Shown: positions 1-7,770, numbered from the stretch's first letter. The stretch: 12,310 nucleotides of DNA from Candidatus Accumulibacter vicinus (GCA_002425405.1 DIME01000051.1:1-12310), one strand, 5' to 3'. The notes: generated by a model not told the origin, from the letters alone. Made by a program: numbers and translations.

Positions 1-932
1 TCGTGACCGGCTGTTTCAACGAGGAAGACAACGTTGAAGAACTGCATGCGCGTATTCGCGCACAACTCGAACGGCTCCCTGCTTATGACTACGAGCACAT
101 CTTCATCGATAACGCATCGACCGACGGCACCGTCCGTAAAATCAAGGCGATGGCGGCGCTGGACAGGCGCGTCAAACTGATCGTCAACACCCGTAATTTC
201 GGCCACATTCGATCACCGATCCATGCCCTGCTGCAGGCACGTGGCGACGCTGTCATTGCTATGGCGTCGGATCTGCAGGAACCACCGGAACTGATTGCCG
301 AATTCGTCAACAAGTGGGAACAAGGCTATCGCATCGTCGCAGGGGTGAAGCCGCGCAGCCAGCAGAGCCCTTTCATGTCCTTCGTTCGCCGCTCATTCTA
401 TGCGACGATCGGCAGAATCGCGGACACCCGGCTGATCCCCAACTTCACCGGATTTGGGCTATACGACCGATCCGTCGTCGAAATCATCCGCCAGATGGAC
501 GATCCGTACCCCTACTTTCGCGGCATGATCGCCGATATCGGCTTCGAACATGCGGAGGTGCCGTTCGTCCAGCCTCGGCGTGTCCGCGGCATCAGCAAGA
601 ATAACTTCTATACGCTGTACGACATGGCGATACTCGGTATCACCAGTCACTCGAAGGTGCCGATACGTCTGGCGACCATGGCTGGATTCGCCCTTTCTGC
701 TCTCAGCCTGCTGGTAGCGATTGTCTACCTGGTCTACAAGCTGGTTCGTTGGGAGCAGTTCTCGGTCGGTGTCGCGCCGGTGGTCATTGGTTTCTTCTTC
801 TTCGCCTCGGTGCAGCTTTTCTTCATCGGCATCCTGGGCGAATACATCGCCGCGATTCACACGCAGGTGTTGAAGCGGCCTTTGGTGGTTGAAAAGGAAC
901 GTGTCAACTTCGATGCCTCCCCTCCCGCTTGA
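1..932 (+). CDS. GT2 family glycosyltransferase, GtrB/ArnC-like (5' end missing)
   Basis: This is a membrane-associated family 2 glycosyltransferase, probably moving a sugar from a nucleotide donor to polyprenyl phosphate at the inner membrane. The frame is open to the left edge. The first in-frame GTG (position 3) lies inside the usual N-terminal beta strand, so the true start is upstream. Numbering from that GTG, I see the nucleotide-binding FNEEDN (5-10), IDNASTDGT (35-43), the DLQEPPE metal/donor motif (90-96), and the RVRGISKNN segment (193-201) typical of GtrB/DPM1-like enzymes. Two C-terminal membrane helices follow at about 224-246 and 256-280, the standard topology of this subfamily. 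The stop at 930-932 overlaps the next gene by about 20 bp or more, so the two are probably co-transcribed. The lipid acceptor and sugar cannot be read from the sequence. Possible roles are O-antigen, exopolysaccharide or protein glycosylation. Confidence 0.9.
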   Translation, partial: VTGCFNEEDNVEELHARIRAQLERLPAYDYEHIFIDNASTDGTVRKIKAMAALDRRVKLIVNTRNFGHIRSPIHALLQARGDAVIAMASDLQEPPELIAEFVNKWEQGYRIVAGVKPRSQQSPFMSFVRRSFYATIGRIADTRLIPNFTGFGLYDRSVVEIIRQMDDPYPYFRGMIADIGFEHAEVPFVQPRRVRGISKNNFYTLYDMAILGITSHSKVPIRLATMAGFALSALSLLVAIVYLVYKLVRWEQFSVGVAPVVIGFFFFASVQLFFIGILGEYIAAIHTQVLKRPLVVEKERVNFDASPPA

Positions 933-2502
933 TGGCGCGCGATCGGAAGGTTCGCGCGGATCGGCGACCAGGACGCTCCTCACCCGCCTGTTATCACACG
1001 ACCGGGTTCACTCCGTCCGGCCGCTTGATTCATTGTCGATCGCCGTTCTCGCCTACCTTGCCCTGCCCAACTTCATCTTTTTTATCGGTTGGCTACGCTG
1101 GCCATTCGCCCTCTTCTTTTCATTGCTGCTGGCGTGTTCATTCGGCACTGCGATTGACTGGCGTCAGGTCGTCTGGCGATGGCCCTGCCGCAGATCGGTA
1201 GGCCTGACTCTGGTCACTGCCGCGCTGGTCTGGTGTGCATTTGGCGGCGCAGGGCATTTCGTCGCCGCCTCCATTGACTGGCAGACGCGCGATGCCGTTC
1301 TCGGGGATCTGACCTATGGCGACTGGCCGGTCTCCTATGCCTTCAGGGAGGGTGTTCACTACATCCTCCGCTCGGCGATCGGGTACTTCCTGCCGGCAGC
1401 ACTACTTGCGAAGGCGTTGGGGATCCAGGTCGTGGATCTGGCGCTGTATTTGTGGACCGCCCTGGGCACAGCCCTTTTTCTACTCAGCCTGCCGCTGCCG
1501 CAGCGATTCGGTTTGCGGCTGCTGCTGCTGTTGCTCCTGGTCGTGCTCTTCAGCGGCATGGACTTGCTCGGTGCGCTGACCTACTGGGGAGAATGGCCAG
1601 AGTTCCCGGTCCGGCTTGAGTGGTGGACCCGGTTCAGTTACCCCTCGCTTTCGGGGCAGCTCTTCTGGGCACCGAATCATGCCCTGCCGATCTGGCTGGG
1701 AGCCGCCCTTTTCTATCGGCACTGGCAAAACCCTGCATTTCTGCCGTTTGCCTTGCTTCTCGGCGCGCTGCTGCTCCTGTGGACACCCTTTGCGCTGCTG
1801 GGCCTCGCCCCTTTTTTCCTGCTCGGCGTACTGCAGTATGGCGTCTCCCGAAACCAGCGAATCTCCCTGACGCCGCTGATGACCACGATCCTTGTCATGG
1901 CCTGGATGGGCCGTTTCCTGACCCTGAACATCGACGAAATACCGGCCACCAGCAGTCTCCAGCAAGCGGGAACTGCCAAGGGGTTTCTGTCGAGCTACCT
2001 GGTGTTCGTCCTGCTGGAATTCGGCGCACTGTCGCTGCTCCTGGCATCGCGGCTACGGCATTCGCACGGCATCCTGTGGATCTCGATGGCCACTCTGGGT
2101 TTGCTGCCGCTATGGGTGTTCGGCCCTTCCAACGACCTGCTGCTGCGGGTTTCGACACCCTCGCTGATCATGCTGCTGATCCTGACGCTGACCCTCTTTC
2201 AGCCCGGCAACAGCCCGCCTGCCGAAGGCTCCAGACCCTGGCTGATTGTCGTCATGCTGAGCATCGGTGCCTTTACCCCATTCCATGAATTCGGTCGTGC
2301 GGTGATTGTGCGGCGCTGGCTACCGAATTATGAACGCACCCTGGTCGACCAGCAGCACGGATCATTCCCGCCACACTACATCGGCCGACTCGATCGGGCG
2401 GACGTGCGACTGCTCCTCCGCGATCCGGCCATTGTTCCAGGCCATGCCCAGCGCCGGGCGGGTCACCACTCACGGTCATGGCTGATGCAGGGCCCCCCCT
2501 GA
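913..2502 (+). CDS. polytopic inner-membrane protein of unknown function
   Basis: About 529 aa from the ATG at 913. In-frame TTG (889) and GTG (901) are alternatives, and the only SD-like sequence, AAGGA at 894-898, fits none of them well. The protein starts with a basic, Ser/Arg-rich cytoplasmic tail, followed by roughly ten or more hydrophobic helices. These include a Leu-rich run encoded around 1513-1550 and helices through the centre. A soluble tail rich in Arg and His follows from about 2300 to the stop. A loop after the second or third helix carries DWQTRDAVLGDL and DWPVSY, with acidic and aromatic residues. This resembles the external loop of GT-C type membrane glycosyltransferases or polymerases, but I do not recognise a named family. 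Overlap with the upstream GT2 gene suggests the two act together, for example with GT2 charging a lipid carrier and this protein using it. Function is inferred from context only. Confidence 0.8.
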   Translation: MPPLPLDGARSEGSRGSATRTLLTRLLSHDRVHSVRPLDSLSIAVLAYLALPNFIFFIGWLRWPFALFFSLLLACSFGTAIDWRQVVWRWPCRRSVGLTLVTAALVWCAFGGAGHFVAASIDWQTRDAVLGDLTYGDWPVSYAFREGVHYILRSAIGYFLPAALLAKALGIQVVDLALYLWTALGTALFLLSLPLPQRFGLRLLLLLLLVVLFSGMDLLGALTYWGEWPEFPVRLEWWTRFSYPSLSGQLFWAPNHALPIWLGAALFYRHWQNPAFLPFALLLGALLLLWTPFALLGLAPFFLLGVLQYGVSRNQRISLTPLMTTILVMAWMGRFLTLNIDEIPATSSLQQAGTAKGFLSSYLVFVLLEFGALSLLLASRLRHSHGILWISMATLGLLPLWVFGPSNDLLLRVSTPSLIMLLILTLTLFQPGNSPPAEGSRPWLIVVMLSIGAFTPFHEFGRAVIVRRWLPNYERTLVDQQHGSFPPHYIGRLDRADVRLLLRDPAIVPGHAQRRAGHHSRSWLMQGPP

Positions 2503-2516
2503 TACGCGGCCGGCGA

Positions 2517-4451
2517 TCAGATCACCGGCGTCCTGGCGCCCTGCAGATGGTTGTTCCACATCCGGAAATACACCTTTTCCAGCGAGCCAACAAAACCCGG
2601 CATGTCGAAGAGCGCACAGTGCCGCCTGTTTTCGGCCAGTCTCGCCCGCAGCGCGTGCAGGCGCGAGGGGTGACGAACCAGTGCCAGGGCAAGCTGATGG
2701 TACTCATCGGGAGAAGTGGTGATCAACTCTTCGAGGCCGGAGGCGCGCAGCAGGCTGGCCCCCACTCGTCCGGGAAAAGTGTCCCCAAGCAGCGCGACCA
2801 TCGGGACCCCCGCCCACAGGACATCGAGCCCGGTCGAATGCGAATTGTACGGAAACGGATCGAGCGCCAGATCGGCCAGTTGCAGGCGCGACAGATGGTC
2901 CGCCCGAGCCTCGACTCGCGGCGCAAAAATCAGCCTTGCCGGGTCAACGCCGCGGATTTCGAATTCCTTGCGCAAGCGATCCTGTGCAGTACCTCCCGGT
3001 TGACTCAACCACAGGCAGCTCTCCCCCGTGTCCAACAGGAGCCGGCACCAGAGGTCGAAGACCTGCGGGTTGAACTTGTAGCTGTTGTTGAACGAGCAGA
3101 AAACAAAACCCTCGTCCGGCAACCCGGCGGCAAGTCGCGACGGCGGCGGATTCAGGGCGATCGAGGTGTCCGCCGGCAGATAGCAGTTCGGCAGATGAGC
3201 GAGCGTCTCGGTATAGCAGTGCGCGTGCTGCAAGGGCGTCACCACCGGATCGCCAAGCAGATAGTCGGCCAGTTTCGGATGCCCGGTGGTGCCGGCATAA
3301 CCCAGCCAGGTGACCTGCACCGGGGCACCGCGAAGCGCCAGCGCCTCGAGGCGCCCGTCGGCAGTCCAGCCATTGAGATCGACCAGGATGTCGATCGCAT
3401 CTGCACGGACACGGTCCGCGGTCTCGATCACGCTGCAGTCCCGCAAATCGACGAAATGATCGAAGGCTGCGCTCAGGCGCTTCCTGATCTCGCTGTGATC
3501 ATCGATACCGATCGAATACCCGAACACTTCGACCTTCGATCGATCGTGTAGCTCGATGACCTGCGGCATGATCTGCCCGACCGGATGCGTCTTGTAATCG
3601 GCAGACAGATAGCCGATCCGCAGTCGCGAGCCCGGCCCGATCCGGCTCACTGACCAACGATGTTCCGGGGCATCGAGCACACTCGCCGGGATGCTGTGGC
3701 AAGCGAAGTTTGCGGCGACCCGGAGCTGTTCTTCGGCACTGACGTTGGGAAAAGACAAGACGACAAAAGGGTTGCACGTCGGTAAGCGATAGTCTGCAGT
3801 CAAGGAGCGGAGCGTTAGCAGCCGGGCTTCCAGTTCCTCCCAGTCGCATCTCTTGAGGCTGGCGGAAAGGAGTTGGGACAGAATGGCAGCGTTGCTCTGG
3901 TCGTTTTTCCACAGCTCGTTGAAACAGGTCCAGGCTTCGTCGTTGCGATTGCTGGCGAGCAAGGCGCCGGCAAGCTGCTCGATCGCCTCCACATAGTCCC
4001 CAGGGTGGTACTCGATGGCCTTGAGGAAATACGGGACGGCTTCGTCCCACTTGCGCATCCTCGCCAGGGCGAAGCCGAAGTTCTTGAGCACCTCGGGGTC
4101 GCGGGGCTTGATTTCGAGCGAGCGAGCGAAGCACTGGATCGATTCGTCCCAGCGCATCAGCGCAGAGAGGACTATGCCAAGATTGTTGTGCGCTTCCGGG
4201 TCATCGGGATTGCGCTCGAGAGAAAAACGGACGATCGGCCAGGCGGCCTCGAAAAGTCCCTGCCCGATCAAGGCAAAGCCCAGCGCCTTCAAGGCCAGCG
4301 GATGACTCGGGCGGCCTTCGAGAATACGGCGTGCCGCCGCTTCCACTTCCGGATACCTGGCGGCTTCGACCAGGCGCATCAGCGCCAGGCACGCCGGGTC
4401 CAGCGGCGGACGTCTGACACCGACTGGTGATTTCTTCCGGGAACCCTTCAT
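2517..4451 (-). CDS. TPR-containing GT41 glycosyltransferase (O-GlcNAc transferase/SPINDLY-like)
   Basis: 644 aa. This is a cytoplasmic transferase that in this family moves GlcNAc or another sugar from a nucleotide donor onto Ser/Thr of proteins. TPR helices occupy about 20-215, with clear repeats at 51-84, 85-118 and 119-152. The GT41 catalytic region spans about 275-635. Landmarks shared with human OGT are YKTHPVG (286-292, catalytic-region His289), DLNGWTADGR (358-367), WLGYAGTTG (382-390), FNNSYKFNPQ (454-463, donor-binding Lys459), and NSHSTGLDVLWAG (536-548, His538). The C-terminal part ends in FVGSLEKVY. The domain set is complete. Its ATG overlaps the stop of the upstream ABC ATPase gene (ATGA, 4451-4448), so it belongs to the ABC/pilus operon. 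The substrate is not readable; pilin or another exported protein is an inference from the neighbours. It converges on the plus-strand membrane-protein gene with only 14 bp between the stop codons. Confidence 0.93.
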   Translation of the reverse strand: MKGSRKKSPVGVRRPPLDPACLALMRLVEAARYPEVEAAARRILEGRPSHPLALKALGFALIGQGLFEAAWPIVRFSLERNPDDPEAHNNLGIVLSALMRWDESIQCFARSLEIKPRDPEVLKNFGFALARMRKWDEAVPYFLKAIEYHPGDYVEAIEQLAGALLASNRNDEAWTCFNELWKNDQSNAAILSQLLSASLKRCDWEELEARLLTLRSLTADYRLPTCNPFVVLSFPNVSAEEQLRVAANFACHSIPASVLDAPEHRWSVSRIGPGSRLRIGYLSADYKTHPVGQIMPQVIELHDRSKVEVFGYSIGIDDHSEIRKRLSAAFDHFVDLRDCSVIETADRVRADAIDILVDLNGWTADGRLEALALRGAPVQVTWLGYAGTTGHPKLADYLLGDPVVTPLQHAHCYTETLAHLPNCYLPADTSIALNPPPSRLAAGLPDEGFVFCSFNNSYKFNPQVFDLWCRLLLDTGESCLWLSQPGGTAQDRLRKEFEIRGVDPARLIFAPRVEARADHLSRLQLADLALDPFPYNSHSTGLDVLWAGVPMVALLGDTFPGRVGASLLRASGLEELITTSPDEYHQLALALVRHPSRLHALRARLAENRRHCALFDMPGFVGSLEKVYFRMWNNHLQGARTPVI

Positions 4452-5344
4452 TGCTGTCCGACCGCACGCATGAAGGCCACCTCCAGGGACAGGCTGGGAC
4501 GCAGTTCCAGGACCACATGCCCGGCATTCCGCAAGGCTTCGAGGCGTTCCCAGAGATCGGCGCGCGGCACTTCGCCGATCCAGCGCCCGGAAAAATCCTC
4601 ACGCATCCCGGCCACCGGCGTCTGGCCGAAGGTGCGCACCAGAACCATCTCCTGGTCCCCGCTGAGTTCGGCCGGCGACCGGACCGCGCGCAGGACACCC
4701 TGGTGGATCAGGCCGAAGCGATCGGCCAGCCGTTCGACGTCGTGCAGGACATGCGAGGTCAGAAAGAGGGTTCCGCCGCCGCGCTTGTACTCGGTAAGGA
4801 TATCCACCACATCGCGGCGGCCGATCGGGTCGAGACCCGATAGCGGCTCGTCGAGAATCAACAGCCGCGGACGGATGCACAGCGCCTGGGCGATCGCCAC
4901 CCGCTGCGTCATTCCCTTGGAAAAGGAACGAATCGCCTTACCTGCCACCTGCGCCAGACCCAGGCGGTCTAGCCAGTTCAGGCAGTGGCTTTGCGGCGCG
5001 CTGACCTGCACCCGATGCAGCCGCATGCCCATCGAGAGGATTTCGAGTGGCGTCAGATAGTCGTAGAGATAGGGGTTCTCGGGAACATAGCCCAGGCCCC
5101 GGCGAGCCTCCGGCTGCGCAACGGAAGTCCCGAAGATCTGCGCGCTTCCGCGCGTCGCCCGGATCAGCCCCATCAGGATCTTGATCGCCGTCGTCTTGCC
5201 GGCGCCATTGGCGCCGATGAAGCCAAAGGCCTCGCCCGGTTCGACGGTCAGCGACACGCCGCCGAGCGCGATCACCGGCGCCGACCGCCACTTTCTCGGA
5301 TATTTTTTCTCCAGATCATCGATGGCAATCGCGGGCAGCATCAT
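4448..5344 (-). CDS. ABC transporter ATP-binding protein (PilH-like, DrrA/NosF-type)
   Basis: 298 aa, the ATPase of an ABC-2 type exporter, working at the cytoplasmic face with the permease encoded at 6180-6983. Motifs in order: Walker A GANGAGKT (44-51), YVPENP (86-91, with Glu in place of the usual Q-loop Gln, as is common in this exporter group), signature SFSKGMTQR (140-148), Walker B LLILDEP (161-167), SGLDP D-loop, and the H-loop SH (197-198). The C-terminal 80 residues form the small accessory domain usual in this group. I chose the ATG at 5344 because it overlaps the upstream stop (ATGA, 5344-5341); a longer frame reaching back to 5380 lies wholly inside the upstream gene. Its location two genes after pilins and a permease matches PilH of the Myxococcus pilGHI cluster. 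That link is by context and family, not by an alignment I can run. Confidence 0.93.
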   Translation of the reverse strand: MMLPAIAIDDLEKKYPRKWRSAPVIALGGVSLTVEPGEAFGFIGANGAGKTTAIKILMGLIRATRGSAQIFGTSVAQPEARRGLGYVPENPYLYDYLTPLEILSMGMRLHRVQVSAPQSHCLNWLDRLGLAQVAGKAIRSFSKGMTQRVAIAQALCIRPRLLILDEPLSGLDPIGRRDVVDILTEYKRGGGTLFLTSHVLHDVERLADRFGLIHQGVLRAVRSPAELSGDQEMVLVRTFGQTPVAGMREDFSGRWIGEVPRADLWERLEALRNAGHVVLELRPSLSLEVAFMRAVGQQ

Positions 5345-6180
5345 TGGGTACTCGAAGGCGTTGCATTCAACATCGGCCACCCCGAAGCGTCCAGGCCGAA
5401 GCCATACCCCAGCGGGTCTTTGGGAAGCTCGGCGAGCAAGCCGCTGCTCACCAGGTCCTGCAATTTTTCCACGCCCCTGCCGTGACGCTCGCGAAAAAGC
5501 GTGACGGCGTTCTGCAGTGCCGCCAGATCACGCAGCCGCCTGGCCCTGACCTGCAGGTAGTTGCGGAAAGCCCCCGGCGGAGAGCCTGCGGCCATCGCCT
5601 CGACCATTCCCGCCGCATTGGCGGTCTGATAACCCTTCTCGATCCACAGGGCAGCGACATTCTGCAGCGCCCACTCGTCCTGCTGGATCTTGACGCGCGG
5701 GACGGCCTGGAGCAGCCACTGCGCGCCGGTCGCCGGGTCCTTGCGAAAATGATAGAACAGGAAACCGTACTGAAACAGCGGGTACCAGTCAAAGGTCCGC
5801 GCCTCCGAAGCCTGGCGCAGGACGTATTGCGCCGCATCCAGTTGGCCGTTCCAGGGCAGAATCGCCGCGGCGATGTAGTAATTGTCTTCGTGCGCCGGGT
5901 TGAACCAGGCGATGTCGCGCTGCAGCCTGCCCTGCACCGCATAATCCCTGGCATCCATCCGGCCGGTGTCGGCGACCAGCACGCGGAATCCCGCCAGATT
6001 GGCCGCCAGGTAACGATCACCCCCGGCCATCAGGACCTGCGCAAAGCGCGGCAGCGAAATCAGCAGCTCGGGGGTAGCCGTCGCACGGGGCAGGCCGGAC
6101 AAACGCTGCTGCGCCCAGGCATAGACGAATGCCGACAGGACGCCGGCGAGCACGATCATCGCCATCGGTAAACGCCGCAT
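5341..6180 (-). CDS. membrane-anchored periplasmic accessory protein of the pilus ABC system (PilG-like position)
   Basis: 279 aa from the ATG at 6180, which overlaps the upstream stop as TGATG. Upstream in-frame codons lie inside the permease gene and are rejected. An N-terminal signal anchor (basic MRR, then a hydrophobic stretch about 6-23) is followed by a mostly helical periplasmic domain. Helix pairs with TPR/SEL1-like spacing appear around 82-190, including NPAHEDNYYIAAAILPW (95-111) and DWYPLFQYGFLFYHF (131-145). The C-terminal part has LPKDPLGYGFGLDASG (252-267), a motif resembling the end of many pilus/secretion-associated proteins. I do not recognise a named family with certainty. 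Its place between an ABC-2 permease and an ABC ATPase, next to pilin genes, suggests the role of PilG of Myxococcus, an accessory needed for pilus assembly. It probably links the exporter to its periplasmic client. Confidence 0.85.
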   Translation of the reverse strand: MRRLPMAMIVLAGVLSAFVYAWAQQRLSGLPRATATPELLISLPRFAQVLMAGGDRYLAANLAGFRVLVADTGRMDARDYAVQGRLQRDIAWFNPAHEDNYYIAAAILPWNGQLDAAQYVLRQASEARTFDWYPLFQYGFLFYHFRKDPATGAQWLLQAVPRVKIQQDEWALQNVAALWIEKGYQTANAAGMVEAMAAGSPPGAFRNYLQVRARRLRDLAALQNAVTLFRERHGRGVEKLQDLVSSGLLAELPKDPLGYGFGLDASGWPMLNATPSSTQ

Positions 6181-6983
6181 CAGGAAAACTCTCGCCTCGC
6201 GAACAGCAGGCTGGCGGCGAGCAGTAACAGGACGATGTACGCGACGGCCATCGTCACCGACCAGAAAATCATCTCGGCACCCGGCGCCAACTGATACATC
6301 GACCACTCGCGCCAGTCGAGGCGGGAGAGATCCGGCAGCACCCACTGGATCAACCGGATCAGCGGATCATAGCTCGCGAACAATTTCTCGTCGCCGTCGG
6401 CGCCCCGCGAAAGGTAGGCGACGGTCGCCCCCAGGGCCTTGCCGGCGACGGCGAAAGCTGCCCCCAGTGCGAGTGGCAGGACCGAAACGGTGGACAGCGC
6501 AGCGATGCACAGGGCGAAGGCCGCCACCACCGCCGCGTCGATCGCCAATCCGGCAACCGTGCTCCAGAAGGGCAAGCCGAGCGCCGGTGGAAATTCCTGA
6601 CTATAGCCCCCGCCGACCATCGTCACCGCCAGGAGCAGCAGCAGGCCCAGCGCCGTCGCCGCCAGCGCCGACAGGATCAGCACGGCCGCCAGACGCCCGG
6701 CCAGGAATGCGCCGCGCGAAACCGGATAGGCCAGCGAGAAGAGGATGACCCGCCGGTCGATCTCGCGGGCGACCAGTTCCTGAACCCAGAACAGGTTGAG
6801 CAGGACGAGCGAAAAACGGACCCCCGAGAAGCCGACATCGAGGGCCACGGTCTGCGGCTGCCGTGGCGAGAAGAATCCCGAAAGATAGGCGATGCCGATC
6901 AGCAGCACGCCCAGCAGGAAGACCGCGTGGAAGCTTTTTCCGCGCAGGCCGGAACGTAGCCCGGAGAGAGCGAACTCGAGCAT
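6180..6983 (-). CDS. ABC-2 type transporter permease (PilI-like)
   Basis: 267 aa inner-membrane permease, pairing with the ATPase at 4448-5344. I see about six hydrophobic segments (about 20-37, 55-70, 92-124, 141-165, 166-190 and 238-262). The ABC-2/NosY-like cytoplasmic stretch at 69-98 contains ELVAREIDRR and YPVSRGAFLAGRL, the coupling region that contacts the ATPase. The ATG at 6983 follows a terminator hairpin (6994-7024) and has only a weak SD, so this gene is probably translated from limited read-through transcripts. The stop overlaps the next start (TGATG at 6182-6178). The transported substrate is unknown. In the comparable pilGHI cluster the exporter is required for pilus biogenesis, perhaps exporting a pilus component or modifier. 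Confidence 0.92.
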   Translation of the reverse strand: MLEFALSGLRSGLRGKSFHAVFLLGVLLIGIAYLSGFFSPRQPQTVALDVGFSGVRFSLVLLNLFWVQELVAREIDRRVILFSLAYPVSRGAFLAGRLAAVLILSALAATALGLLLLLAVTMVGGGYSQEFPPALGLPFWSTVAGLAIDAAVVAAFALCIAALSTVSVLPLALGAAFAVAGKALGATVAYLSRGADGDEKLFASYDPLIRLIQWVLPDLSRLDWREWSMYQLAPGAEMIFWSVTMAVAYIVLLLLAASLLFARREFS

Positions 6984-6993
6984 GATTGTCAGC

Positions 6994-7024
6994 CAAAAAT
7001 AAGGGCGCGCCCTGCGGCACGCCC
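6994..7024 (-). terminator. rho-independent terminator between the pilin pair and the ABC operon
   Basis: On the minus strand, a 9-bp stem GGGCGTGCC/GGCGCGCCC (one G-U pair) with a GCAG loop is followed directly by TTATTTTT. It lies 25 bp after the stop of the exported pilin-half gene and 10 bp before the permease start. It should stop most pilin transcripts while allowing some read-through into the exporter genes. The A/T flanks on both sides could let it act weakly in the other direction too. Confidence 0.8.
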
Positions 7025-7049
7025 GCTTTTCTAATCAGCACACCGCGGA

Positions 7050-7427
7050 TCAGGATGTTGATGCAGCGCTTAAAGCGTCGGTCGCATTCGTCATAGTACA
7101 TGCCCCGGTACAAGGCGTACCGGTTGTACTGCTCACCGCACCGCCTACCGAGCTACCGCCGTAACCCAATTTGCCCTTGGCCGATGCTGCACCCACCCTG
7201 TAATAGGTAATGTTATCTTCTCCGGCCATATGAACATTTGCCGAACATTTTGGCGTGAATGTCGCCCTGACGAAAGCGGTACCATCGGTAGCTGCAGTGA
7301 CTAAGGCGCCGTTCCCGGCTGCATTGACGCCGGAACAAATCGCCGCGGACGCTGCATTGGCGACATTTGCCGAAAGGGAGGTAGCTGCGGCGATCGCAAG
7401 CACCGAACCCAGGATGATCTTTTTCAT
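7050..7427 (-). CDS. exported PilA-C-like protein (detached C-terminal half of a pilin)
   Basis: 125 aa. The ATG at 7427 has a strong SD, GGAG at 7438-7435, seven bases away; the in-frame ATG at 7472 overlaps pilin 1 and is rejected. The first 25 residues form a Sec signal peptide (MKK, hydrophobic core, NVANA cleavage site), not a pilin prepilin peptide. The mature part of about 100 aa is small, Ala/Gly/Ser/Thr-rich and predicted beta-rich. It has four cysteines (C31, C61, C106, C110), enough for two disulfides. The segment ITYYRVGAASAKGKLGYGG (73-91) resembles the late beta-sheet part of long type IV pilins. The gene starts 25 bp after the stop of pilin 1, the same arrangement as Geobacter PilA-N followed by PilA-C (Spc). 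I infer a partner that completes the globular head of the short pilin. It could instead be an unrelated secreted protein. Confidence 0.82.
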   Translation of the reverse strand: MKKIILGSVLAIAAATSLSANVANAASAAICSGVNAAGNGALVTAATDGTAFVRATFTPKCSANVHMAGEDNITYYRVGAASAKGKLGYGGSSVGGAVSSTTGTPCTGACTMTNATDALSAASTS

Positions 7428-7452
7428 ACGAAGTCTCCGATCGAAAATGAGG

Positions 7453-7635
7453 TTACAGGGTCGAGTTGGCAATAGCCATCGTCAGCAGGTTTCGTGCGTC
7501 CGACTGCGCCGCCTTGTCTTCACCTTTCTTGGTGTACTCGGTGAGCTGCGGGATCGCGATCGCGGCCAGGATGCCGATGATCGCCACGACAATCATCAAC
7601 TCGATCAGGGTAAAACCTTTTTGCAGCTTTTTCAT
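7453..7635 (-). CDS. pilA: short type IV pilin, PilA-N type (pilin 1)
   Basis: 60 aa: a 7-residue leader MKKLQKG, cut after Gly by prepilin peptidase PilD, then a 53-aa mature chain starting with N-methylated Phe. The mature start FTLIELMIVVAIIGILAAIA is the canonical hydrophobic assembly helix with Glu5 and Pro22. After PQLTEYTKK comes a short amphipathic helix to the end, with no beta-sheet head; typical pilins are about 140-160 aa. The start at 7635 puts the leader at normal length; the long upstream frame to 7851 crosses the promoter and is rejected. SD GGAAGGAG lies about 11 bases upstream. A sigma-54 promoter lies about 55 bp upstream. Aromatics are limited to F1 and Y27. The exported PilA-C-like gene follows 25 bp downstream and is probably its partner. 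It is identical to pilin 2 at 37 of 53 mature positions. Confidence 0.93.
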   Translation of the reverse strand: MKKLQKGFTLIELMIVVAIIGILAAIAIPQLTEYTKKGEDKAAQSDARNLLTMAIANSTL

Positions 7636-7689
7636 GGTCTCTCGGACTCCTTCCAGTGAGTGCAACGGACAACCCGTTGGGTTCTGTTC

Positions 7690-7706
7690 AGCATTTTCCA
7701 TGCCAG
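7690..7706 (-). promoter_or_regulatory. sigma-54 promoter of pilin 1
   Basis: Minus-strand CTGGCATGGAAAATGCT fits the sigma-54 consensus YTGGCACGRNNNTTGCW at all but two defined positions. The GG (-24) and GC (-12) are separated by exactly 10 bases. The predicted start of transcription is near 7679, leaving a leader of about 44 nt before the ATG. Pilin genes under PilS/PilR use this promoter type. An almost identical 17-mer precedes pilin 2. Confidence 0.85.
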
Positions 7707-7770
7707 GGTGCGAAGCCACGCAAAGAGGTCGTTTCCAGCGAATGTCCGCCCCTGACAACCTTTTTTCGTC

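Noticed and set aside
2510..2528. Near-palindrome CCGGCGATC-A-GATCACCGG at the convergent gene ends
   Set aside because: Short, one mismatch per arm, overlaps the GT41 stop codon and has no T-run on either side. It is not supportable as a bidirectional terminator.
2478..3551. 357-codon open frame on the plus strand opposite the GT41 gene
   Set aside because: It lies wholly antisense to a well-conserved coding region, is rich in Arg/Gln/Pro without any domain, and is a codon-bias shadow of high-GC DNA. The same applies to long plus-strand frames at 3873-4430, 5344-6171, 8232-8795 and 11144-12052.
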